Positions 53,557-64,000 of a stretch of 64,000 nt of DNA are shown piece after piece. Where the stretch lies: NCBI GenBank assembly GCA_026413255.1, contig JAOCZO010000023.1, forward strand, positions 103,913 through 167,912, written 5' to 3'. A program made the translations under genes and the position numbers. The DNA comes from Fereydounia khargensis. Taxonomy: Eukaryota > Basidiomycota > Ustilaginomycetes > Urocystidales > Fereydouniaceae. The notes beneath the pieces are model-generated. The model was not told the origin of the DNA. It saw only the letters and a program-made list of their open reading frames with translations, and searched no databases. Position 1 is the first letter of the stretch. Each line of letters begins with the position of its first letter.

Positions 53557-54521
53557 TCAGTAGCCCGAGGCACCGGGCGCAGTCTCGCCCTCTCGTCGGA
53601 GGGAAAGGTAGAGGTCCTTCATCCTCGACAGGTCGGACGCACCGGCACCCGTGCGCGCGATCGTCTTGGACTGGCTGTTCTGCAGCTCGAGCACCTTGGT
53701 AACGCGCGTCCACGTCGTCCCCTCTGCCAGCTCACGCTGTCGCTCCTCGTGGAACTTGGCCTCCGCTTCCCTGCTCAGCACCCAGTGTGTCAGATATCCC
53801 AGTCCACCCACACATCATCATACAAGCAAAGGTACTCACTTGTTCTTGGCAATGTTCTTCTCCTTCTTTGCGTTGTACTCGGCGTAAAAGTTGTCAATGT
53901 CTCGCTCGGCCTTGGAGATCGCCTCGCCCTTCTTGCGCTCGGCCTCAGCGTCGCGCTTCGCAATCGAGTCTTGCTGTTCCTCACGCCACTTCCTGCTCGT
54001 TGAGACCCAAAAGGAGGGGAGGGTTAGAGACAGGATTCAAACGCGGCCAGTTCAATCATCCCTCCTGCTACTTACTTGACAGCCTCGGGTTCTTCGCCAT
54101 CATCGTCATCGCCAAATGCCGGGGCGGTGTACGACGCAGTCTGCTGAACAGGCGCAGGTACGCTGTTGACAAAGCCGTTGGTGGGTGCCTCGTAAGCAGG
54201 AGAGTCGTCAGGCTGGTCGTCTAGTTCTGGGAAGCTCTTTTCGAACTGCTGCCTCTCGTCCGAGGGTTGAGCGTCCTCCGTGTTGTCGTCAAAGCCGAAC
54301 CCACCACCGGATTGTGGCTGTGAGGGAGATGCTGGGTTGCCCTCGTCGTCAAGGGCGGGGAAGGCTGATGCCGATCGCTCAAAGTCAGTGTCGCCCCCCG
54401 CGCCCCCGGCTGAACCGAACAGGTCAGCGTCACCGGAAAGCACGCCGGCCGCCTCACGCTCGCGTGCTAGGAAGTCCGCAGTGGGATCAGTCTCCTTGGG
54501 CTCGCCAAAGTCGAAGGACAT
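53557..54521 (-). CDS. CLC1: Clathrin light chain
   Basis: Exons 54521-54076, 53992-53840 and 53770-53557 join in frame to 270 residues. The amino half is acidic and Ser/Gly-rich ([20 protein letters not shown], repeated FP-x-LDD pieces). The central heavy-chain-binding coiled coil follows: [40 protein letters not shown], then [20 protein letters not shown]. The end [20 protein letters not shown] and [15 protein letters not shown] is the family carboxy-terminal helix. The protein regulates assembly of clathrin coats in endocytosis and Golgi traffic. Length is typical for basidiomycetes. Confidence 0.93.
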
Positions 54522-55296
54522 GATGTCGCAGGCTGTGATGGGATACTATGGGTTGATGGAGGACGGAACGGGAGCGTAGATGAATGAAGATCAGGTGTGG
54601 ATGAAGGCTGGAAGGTGGACGGTCGATGCACACTCGCCTTGACACACAAGGCGTCTGTGCGCTCTCTCACATCGCGTCTCGCTGGGAAAAGCACAGCAGC
54701 CGCCGCCCAGCCACGCTCCCTGTCTGTGATCGACCTGCACTCAAATGCAGCAAAATCAGGCCCTATCGCACGAAATAAAGAAACAGAACCCATGCCACCT
54801 GCTTGCTGGCACACACTCGATTCACACATCTCATCAGTCGGGGCATATGCATCATTTCGCAGATGGTGAAAGTATGGGAAAGAAAATACATGGAGAAAGA
54901 TGCGTAGAGGAGTTTCGTCCCGCAGAGCAGCTTTCGTGTGCCTGTCGAGACTGGTGGGATTTTTTTTTTAGTGATGGCTTCGAGTGAACCCAGAGTTCAG
55001 AGAGGCGTTTCTCGGCATCTCGTCGTTCCCAAGGATTCAGCATCGCCCCAACCTACGCCTCGCCATCGTGACGCAGATTCCACTGTGCACGAACATCAAC
55101 CCTTTTGCCAACGCAGTACAAACCACGCCCAGACTTCAAGAGCCACGTCGGCGGCCCAGGACCAGAGTACAGAGAATAGCCTAGCCTTCGTGGCTTCATT
55201 CCTATTTCTGGCTGTGTGCTTTTGGGGGAGGGAAGAGAAACATGGGTGATAAGAGATGCATGCGTGTGCCAGAGATGGGGATCGGCCTAGAGCAGC
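54522..55296. other. Intergenic region CLC1/RPS11
   Basis: 775 bases. It holds the CLC1 promoter and RPS11 3' UTR. A T run lies at 54960-54968. Open frames here have no motif. Confidence 0.5.
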
Positions 55297-56393
55297 TTAG
55301 AAGCGGCCGAACTGCTTGGCAGCCTTCTCAGCCGACTTGTTCTTGGCGACCTTGAGCACGTTGAATCGGACCGTCTTGGAGAGAGGTCGGCACTGGCCAA
55401 CAGTGACAGTGTCACCGACCTCGACACGGAAAGCGGGCGAAACGTGGGCGGCGAGGTTCTTGTGCCTCTTCTCGTATCGCTGGTACTTGGGCACGTAGTG
55501 CAGGTACTCTCGTCGGATGACGATGGTTCGCTGCATCTTGGTCGAGATGACCTTGCCGGTCAGGATACGGCCGCGGATCGAAACGAGACCAGCCCAGGGG
55601 CACTTCTTGTCTGTTAAGGTTGCCGAAATAGAAAAAGAGTAAGTATGGTCAGTGTCGCTGTTCCTCAGCCGAAGGGATGGAAGCTCAGGTAACAAGTTGG
55701 ATTGGACACAGCTTGGAGAAGCAGCAGCAGCATCATGAACAAAGGTGGACCTTTCCTTCGTTGCCCGAAAGGATCGATTGAGCCGACCGCCGAGTCCTCC
55801 AGATATTCCTCCTCCAGATACACGTCGCTCGAGGACCCAACGAAAACCGTAGCCAAGACGTGCACTTCAAACGAAGAGGCGGTGATCGTAGCAGCGTCTT
55901 GCAACAAGTATCGAGAGAGTACGAATGACAAGACGGAGAAGTGTTTTGCGTCGCATCCTCCATTGACCTCATCGCCCTCTGAAGCCTCCCGGTATCCTCT
56001 CTGTCGTCCGCAGGCATCATCGATCCGTCTCAAATGACGTCTCTCGTCCTAATTGTCGGTGGTGGTATCATTCCGGTCGAGCGTGTCCGTTGCCATATCC
56101 TCAACTGATCTTTGTATCCTCCAAATGTACGTCCGGACTGCTGATGCTGCTATCTCCAAATGCTGTGCTGCATTCCCGCGCTTGTTGTCCACGGCAGTCG
56201 ATTCGAAGAGGTTGCTGGAAAACTTACCGATGTAGGTGCCCTCAATGGCGGCACGGGGGGTCTTGAAGCCAAGACCAACATCCTTGTACCATCGGCGGTC
56301 ACGGGTGGACTTCCTGGCGGCCTTGGAGTTGTAGAAGATAGGCTGCTTCTGGAAGGCCTTCTCCGTCTGGACACCGAGCTCGACGTTCGACAT
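55297..56393 (-). CDS. RPS11: 40S ribosomal protein S11 (uS17)
   Basis: Exon 1 (56393-56228) and exon 2 (55610-55297) join within GTYIDKKCPW to 159 residues. Motifs are [60 protein letters not shown] and [20 protein letters not shown]. The intron is 617 bases, far longer than the others here; long first introns are common in fungal ribosomal protein genes and may regulate expression or host a snoRNA. The gene is divergent from RPS12, 643 bases away. Confidence 0.95.
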
Positions 56394-57036
56394 GGTGTAT
56401 GTGTTGTTGAGGGGGTTGGGGGTAGGTAAGAGGTTGCTTGATGACGACGACGAAGTGGAAGAAGCAAATCCAGCCTGGCATTTCCTGGCCGTCCCAGGCG
56501 GGCCCGGCGTGCGGTAGGCACCTCACTAGCCTTCCCCAGCCAAAGGTTCCGTCCCCCTCCCCTGCCTGATTCCAAGCTCGACGTCTGCCAAAAGCTCGCA
56601 GTCCTGGCTTGCTGGGCCTCAGTCAACTAGCTCGCGTGAGGTTCGAAAATTTTCTTCTGCACCATATTTCAAACGAGGGTGGTCTCAATACAAATTCTAT
56701 TAAACACGACAAGCAGGTAAATCTAAACTTGACTGAATGGATGCTAGTCACGTGAGAATTGAGAATCTTCGGCCGAGGTGTCAATCCCATTCGGACCCGC
56801 GCGAGGCTCTCATTGGCAGTGAGAATTGAAAGAGCGGTCCCTAGCGGGCAGAGCTCTGGCTGGCCCTGTTGTCTGGCTGGACGGTATGGAATTTGGCCTG
56901 CAGCACTCTTTTCGACCATCTTTCTCCTTCCATCATCCAAAAAAGCGCTGAGTTGAAATCGCCCAAACTTTAGCGATTTCGTTCGAAGAAGCCACCAGTA
57001 CCTTTCTTCAACCCTTATTCTACACACCTAAACACA
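56394..57036. promoter_or_regulatory. Divergent promoter region RPS11/RPS12
   Basis: 643 bases between the start codons of two 40S protein genes, probably co-regulated. Pyrimidine-rich sequence (TTTCTCCTTCCATCATCC near 56919) precedes RPS12. I cannot name a transcription factor site. Confidence 0.6.
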
Positions 57037-57556
57037 ATGTCTGACGTTGAGGAGGTCCCCCAGGACGTTCAGGAGGTCGAGGTCGCCGAGACCGCCGCCG
57101 CCCCCGCCAAGGGCGCCATGACCATCGAGGAGGCTCTCCAGGAGGTCCTCAAGAAGGCCCTCGTCCACGACGGTCTTGCTCGCGGTCTCCGTGAGTGTGC
57201 CAAGGCCCTTGACAGGCGTCAGGCCCACCTTTGCGTCCTCGTCGAGACCTGCAACGAGGCCGAGTACCTCAAGCTCATCGAGGCTCTCTGCACCGAGCAC
57301 AAGATCGACCTGCTCAAGGTCTCTGACCCCAAGACCCTCGGCACGTGAGTATTATCATACAGCGTCTATCAGGCTACCAGGAGCCTCAAACTGACTCGAA
57401 CATTCCTTCTTGCGATCCAGCTGGGCCGGTCTCTGCAAGATCGACCGTGAGGGCAACCCCAGGAAGGTTGTCGGCTGCTCGTGCGTCGTTGTCAAGGACT
57501 ACGGTGAGGAGTCGGAGGGCCTCAACGTTCTCCTCGAGTACTTCAAGAGCCGTTAA
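57037..57556 (+). CDS. RPS12: 40S ribosomal protein S12 (eS12)
   Basis: Exons 57037-57344 and 57421-57556 give 147 residues. The acidic amino end ([18 protein letters not shown]) leads to [40 protein letters not shown] and [20 protein letters not shown]; the end is [17 protein letters not shown]. This is a complete eS12 of the L7Ae/eL8 fold, placed on the 40S beak. Codon use is strongly C-ending, as expected for a highly expressed gene. Confidence 0.95.
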
Positions 57557-58272
57557 ATCGGTTTCTTGCTGATTGCTTGAGCATCGCCGAATTGAACGAA
57601 AGGTGAGCATTTCGCATCGCATCAGACCAGGACAGAATCGGGAAAGATCCCGATGCAAGGAGATGCACGGGCGGGAGAGGATCAGGGCAACGGGAGACAG
57701 GATGGAGGACAGACTCGACCACGTCAGTGAGCTAGCCACTCGCATGATGATCAACAGGACTCCCTCAACGGAAGGAGGCTTCGCTCTGCCCTTGTCACGA
57801 GGGTCAGGGCGCAGTTTCAAGGTAGAAAACCCCCTATCCGGAATCATTATACAATGTCTGAGACATGGCGAGTTGCGTCTAGGCGTCTCTGACGAGGACA
57901 GAGGAAAGAAAAGGAAACAGAGTTAAGACATTTGCACGTACTTGACGAACGTACCACTGACCTCCAGGCGACCTTTCTGCTAAACAGATCATCCGCCGGT
58001 GAAGGCACACACTCCCAAATATAGGACCATCATCCGGACTTGTGGTCCGTTGGTGTTCTCCTACAAAATTGTCACACTGTGTCGTTGATTTCTTGTTTCC
58101 CATGAATGAAGGATACAGTTGAGGACCCATACTTTTCTTTTTCCGTTTGTGCTTGGTGATGTGATTGTTTACGTGAAGTGATCATTAGCAGGTTACAAGT
58201 ACAGTACAAGATGCGCAACGTGACTCATTCCAGTGCATCTGGAAGTGGAGTGAGGGAAGTCACGTTAGGCCA
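57557..58272. other. Convergent intergenic region RPS12/SAP18
   Basis: 716 bases with both 3' ends. AAGTACAGTACAAG is at 58197-58210. No other gene is supported. Confidence 0.5.
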
Positions 58273-59053
58273 TCATGGTGGCATCGGCCCTCGGTGCCTG
58301 TCTTGCGATCTGTAACTGGATCGCTCTTGACCCTTTGAGCGCGCTTCGCCGACTCTGAGGGAGGTTGCATTGCGAATGGCGATAGGATCGGGCCTGATGA
58401 TGCAGTCGAGAATGTCGCCGTCCTCGAGCTGGAGCTTGGCAAGCGAAGTGTTTGCGGCATCTTCGTCCACTTCCTCCTTGAGTCTGGCCCAACCAGTGAC
58501 AGTGTCGATCTTGTCACGCATGAGCTCCTCTACGTCTGAGAGAGGGACTCTGGTGATGCCGGCGCCGGACTGGCGAGCGTCGTACACCCTTCGGTTGGAA
58601 TCGAAGAAGACCACACGGAAGGCGTGGAGTGACAGCGGCTCGGACAGAGCGGGGTTGGCCTCGTGCAGAATCTCGGCTACCTCTCGGAGCGTAGTAGTCT
58701 TCCTGAACCATGAGCAAGGTCAGATTGCGTTCAGTGAACAAGGTCGGGGCGGACAAGGTCAAGGAGCTGTCACTCACCAGACGTAGATCTTATACTCGTC
58801 GTTCTGGGAGCGGTACTGTGGCTCAAAGTCCGCGATCGGCCTAGAAGGGTTGGAGCAGGTCAGTTCAGTGTATTGTGGCAAGCCTTATTCAGAGACGCTT
58901 ACCGGAAAGGTGCGGCCTTGGCGTAGCATTTCAGTAAGAACGGCGTTGCCTAATTCGGAGTGGATACAGGAACGATGAGCTGGCCTCGCACTCTGCCGGG
59001 TCGGTAAGGATGGTGATACCTACATCATCTCCGGGTGACGGTGGGCGTTCCAT
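58273..59053 (-). CDS. SAP18: Sin3-associated polypeptide SAP18 homologue
   Basis: Exons 59053-59024, 58949-58903, 58840-58778 and 58702-58273 join in frame to 189 residues. The SAP18 core is visible only after joining: ATPFLLKCYAKAAPFRPIAD, YRSQNDEYKIYVWKTTTLRE, VAEILHEANPALSEPLSLHA, FRVVFFDSNRRVY, and LEDGDILDCIIRP. Human SAP18 has the same strand order (ubiquitin-like fold; PLLLRVF...LQIYTWMDATLKEL). SAP18 works with Sin3 histone deacetylase and with ASAP/PSAP RNA-processing complexes. The short first exon (10 residues, MERPPSPGDD) and the exon 1/2 borders (GTAGGT, TTAG) are the least certain parts. Confidence 0.85.
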
Positions 59054-59778
59054 GCTTGCCAAGCCTGTGATTCTTCTGGCAGAGGGCAATGGGTCTGAGC
59101 AGGGAAAGGCGAGCAAGGGTTCGTGATGAGGATGAGATAGGTGCAGCTGTCGCGTCTGGCTCGATCCGACAGGAAGAAATGCGAGAGGTCCTCGTTCGTC
59201 TGTTGGCACGCTCGCGCGCAGCATCACGCGTCGCAGCTGGGCAGCCACCGGACCACAGTACTGGACAGCCTCGAGAAAAAATGCGCGGAAAAAGTGGAGC
59301 AAACAACACTTCAGTCACACCAGTTCGTCTGTCAACGTCAGTCAGTCAGTTGGCGAGTCTCCTTCTCTCTCCCAGTCAGACCAACACAGAGCATACAACC
59401 CTGTCCGCTTCCATTTCGGCACCTGCATTTGGTCTGCTTTCCTATACTCACTACCGCATTTTCACTTGAGTCACAATACGCATCTCACCTTTTGGACTTT
59501 ATAGTGTCAATCACACTCAGCCCTAAACAGACGACAACCGCATACAAGCGCTCAGCTTTCACCACGCATCCCTCACGACTGGAAGCGATTAAAAAGACAG
59601 GACCGAGAGAGCAAGCAGAGATCGCCGCACTAAAAGACGCCTCAAGAAAGGATACTCTGGACACACAAGAGGGACTCCCTTACCATGCTCTAGTCATTTC
59701 TCATCACCCTTCTTTCTCGATTCGATCAACGGAGACTCGATCAACGGACGAGGTCGCTTGTCTTCACCACTTTCAAGA
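59054..59778. promoter_or_regulatory. Divergent region SAP18/CDC7
   Basis: 725 bases between divergent start codons. A plus-strand frame runs through it from 59141 but carries no motif; I regard it as the CDC7 leader. Confidence 0.45.
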
Positions 59779-61895
<2,117 letters not shown>

Positions 61896-62126
61896 ACCAC
61901 TTGTCCGTCGCACTCTTGTCTCTCTGTCACCAGCATTCAGTCACCAGGTCACACATGCATTCGCACTCTTGTTTCTTGAACACACAAGCAATAATGTATC
62001 AACACAAGTCACTGATATCTCGATGAAGGTCTCGGATTGCATCGCGTGTGGCAGAAATGGATACATTTTGGTGTGAGGAGAGATAGGCGGGGAGGTGGGT
62101 CGCCGGCTGCAAGCTCAAGCTACTGC
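61896..62126. terminator. Convergent 3' region CDC7/eIF3d
   Basis: 231 bases between converging stop codons. No other feature is seen. Confidence 0.45.
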
Positions 62127-63857
62127 TTAGGCCGTGGCCGCAGCGGCGTCCTTGGTCTCCTCATCCTCGACGTCCTCGTCATCCTCCTCACCGAACGAGG
62201 CGGGCACGCTGTAGAAGCGGATGGTGGGCTTGTTAGGGTCCTTGAGGAGGACAAATTTGCCCTCGGGAGCGCGGCGGGCGAGGTCAGCGATAGTACGAAC
62301 GATACCCCATCCGTTGGAGAGGTTGAGCGCCATCTGAGCGGCGAGCTCGCGGGGCTTGTACCACGAGGTACCGAGGATGACGTGGCGGGAAGCGTCGCGT
62401 GGAGTAGCACGCGAGATGTAGCCTAGCTTCATGTTGTCGGCACCAGCAAGGAGAGACTGGACAGCGAAGCGGGCAAGCTTGAACGAGTTGTTCTTCATCT
62501 CAGTAGCAACCACCGCACCACGCTGGCTGTCAAGCTTGAGTCGCCAGTCAGGTGCACCGCCCGCACCCTGAGCACGCGAGTCAAACTCGTTCAGAGACTT
62601 GATCGTAATGAACTGCTTGCCAGATGTGGCGGGCAGAACCGCATCCACCTCGGTTCGGACCACAAGCTCGACTGGGTCCTCCTCCTCCGAGCTGAGGTTG
62701 AACTTGCGGTATCGGAATCCGCAGCTGGCAAGCGGCTCAGTCTCGTCAGAGCTATAGAAGGGGTTCGAGTTGTCAAGCTGATGCACCTTCTTCTCGTTGA
62801 CGACCTGGAAGGCAAAGTTCTGGTTGACGTAGGTGGCCTCAAGGCTGAGCGCAGATGGCGTGTTGAGCTGGTTGGCACGGGACGCGGCATCCGTGTCCTT
62901 GTCGCCGAGCTCGATCGGTGGATCAGCAGCATTCTCGTTGACAGTGAGGAAGTCGAATGGACCGCCGTCTCGCTTGTCGAAGAAGACCTTGCCCTCGGCT
63001 GTCTTGGTTACGATAATGTCCCAGGGGTACACCGAGCGGGTGGAGCAGAGGAGGAGAGCAAGGATCGAGTCGGTCATGTAAATCTGAGCCTGGTCCTTGT
63101 TGGCAATCTCCTGAATGATCGGGTCGTCTGAGGTGGTTGGGTTGTAGCGGATGCGGTCAATGGACTGAAGAGCCTTCTCAGCACGCACGCTGACACGGTC
63201 GTAGGCTCGGTCGTACTCGTAGAGGGTACCGTAAGAGGAGATGTCCTCCGGGTCCTCAACCTCGAGACGGAGCTTGGACAAGCGGGAAAAGTCGATCTCC
63301 TCGAGCTGCTCCCAGTCTTGTCCGACAGTGACGGAGGCTTCACGGGTGCGCTGGGGCTTGTCCCAGTCCTTCCAGCCGAACCTGCGACCGCCACGAGCGG
63401 CAGCACCGCCGCGGCCACGAGCAGCACGGGGAGCAGCGCCGCCCCGGGCCGCCCCGCCACGAGCACCAGCAGCGCCACCACGAGCGCCGCCACGGGCACC
63501 ACGAGTCATAGCGCTGAGACCGCCACGCCTAGACGCAGCAGCACGGGTGTTGTCCACAACACTGAAGCTGGCCTCGTCCTCGCCGTGGAAGTAGGCAAAC
63601 GCGTTGGCAGCAGCACCACCAAAGTTCTGCTGAACATCACGGCCGCGTCCCTGACGGCCACCGCGGCCAGCAGCACCCTGCTGCTCGACAGACTGGGCAG
63701 AGCCGGCGTTCCAGTCGGCAATACGGCCAATCTTGTCGGTCTTGGCGTAAGGGGCGAATGGAATCTCCTCGAGCTGCGTGGGGAGCGCAGACGACTCGGC
63801 AGGAGGTCCCCAGAGGTCGTTGTCGAACTGAAGCTGCGGAAGCTTGAAGCTCGCCAT
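62127..63857 (-). CDS. EIF3D: Translation initiation factor eIF3 subunit D
   Basis: A single exon for 576 residues. The start FKLPQLQFDNDLWGPPAESS and IPFAPYAKTDKIGRIADWN matches eIF3d. A Gly/Ala/Arg-rich stretch (about 118-160, GARGGARGGAAGARGG) replaces the basic RNA-binding linker. The cap-binding core follows: GQDWEQLEEIDFSRLSKLRL, LCSTRSVYPWDIIVTKTAEG, DKRDGGPFDFLTVNENA, GFRYRKFNLSSEEE and GYISRATPRDASRHVILGTS. The tail is acidic (EEDDEDVEDEETKD). eIF3d can bind the mRNA cap and directs eIF3 to selected mRNAs. The first ATG fits the family start exactly. Confidence 0.95.
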   Translation of the reverse strand: MASFKLPQLQFDNDLWGPPAESSALPTQLEEIPFAPYAKTDKIGRIADWNAGSAQSVEQQGAAGRGGRQGRGRDVQQNFGGAAANAFAYFHGEDEASFSVVDNTRAAASRRGGLSAMTRGARGGARGGAAGARGGAARGGAAPRAARGRGGAAARGGRRFGWKDWDKPQRTREASVTVGQDWEQLEEIDFSRLSKLRLEVEDPEDISSYGTLYEYDRAYDRVSVRAEKALQSIDRIRYNPTTSDDPIIQEIANKDQAQIYMTDSILALLLCSTRSVYPWDIIVTKTAEGKVFFDKRDGGPFDFLTVNENAADPPIELGDKDTDAASRANQLNTPSALSLEATYVNQNFAFQVVNEKKVHQLDNSNPFYSSDETEPLASCGFRYRKFNLSSEEEDPVELVVRTEVDAVLPATSGKQFITIKSLNEFDSRAQGAGGAPDWRLKLDSQRGAVVATEMKNNSFKLARFAVQSLLAGADNMKLGYISRATPRDASRHVILGTSWYKPRELAAQMALNLSNGWGIVRTIADLARRAPEGKFVLLKDPNKPTIRFYSVPASFGEEDDEDVEDEETKDAAAATA

Positions 63858-63951
63858 GGTTGGTGATATGTGGTAGGATGAGGGTTGGTGAGGTGAAAGG
63901 AAGCACGAACATGTGTCAGTGACTGGAACTGCACCCTCGAATGCAACTGAG

Positions 63952-63952
<1 letters not shown>

Positions 63953-63993
<41 letters not shown>
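63953..63993. repeat. (CT)n microsatellite upstream of eIF3d
   Basis: About twenty CT dinucleotides in a row, 96 bases upstream of the eIF3d start codon. On the coding strand it is a GA tract. Confidence 0.95.
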
Positions 63994-63995
<2 letters not shown>

Positions 63996-64000
63996 GCTGG

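Noticed and set aside
55611-56227. C/D-box snoRNA in the RPS11 intron
   Set aside because: Box-like words occur but without a terminal stem and paired C'/D' boxes.

Overview
The window is nuclear DNA of a filamentous or dimorphic fungus, most likely a basidiomycete. A placement in Ustilaginomycotina is my impression and is not proven by the sequence. The evidence is many short introns (56-140 bases) with GTRAGT/YAG borders, very small exons, an intron-containing tRNA-Leu, tight convergent and divergent gene pairs, and proteins that read as fungal orthologues. I could run no search, so gene names rest on recognising conserved motifs and on exon joins that keep the reading frame.

Layout. Bases 1-273 hold the 5' end of BET3 (TRAPP) on the minus strand. 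Two long genes follow, an AXL2-type cadherin-like polarity protein (1942-5298) and a Ser/Pro-rich protein of unknown function (7672-9795), each behind a long non-coding leader region. From 10.1 to 22.9 kb there are no conventional genes. This stretch holds an array of at least twelve tiny genes of 53-145 residues (a thirteenth is possible, and there are exon relics). They share almost no nucleotide similarity but have one gene plan: exon 1 carries G-x-x-V-x-W and ends in G-x-F-x-x, exon 2 has 15-17 codons, exon 3 has a short hydrophobic strand, and every intron is in phase 0 at the same place. A 422-bp MITE-like element and many TACTGTA/TACAGTA palindromes lie in the same stretch. I read the proteins as small SH3/Tudor-like barrels (inference). 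This array is the best candidate for an undescribed system.

From 23.4 kb to the end the window is dense with housekeeping genes: GLE1 and its nucleoporin partner NUP42 either side of OGG1; SKI8; an FBXO21-like F-box protein; NOB1; TIP41; NOP14; NDUFA13; tRNA-Leu(CAG) with a 16-base intron; VPS41; MIX23; a D-lactate/D-2-hydroxyglutarate dehydrogenase; the PP4 catalytic subunit; clathrin light chain; RPS11 and RPS12 as a divergent pair; SAP18; CDC7; and eIF3d. Themes that recur are mRNA export (GLE1, NUP42), 40S production and use (NOB1, NOP14, RPS11, RPS12, eIF3d), vesicle traffic (BET3, VPS41, CLC1) and PP2A-like phosphatase control (TIP41, PP4). The window ends in a (CT)n microsatellite upstream of eIF3d.
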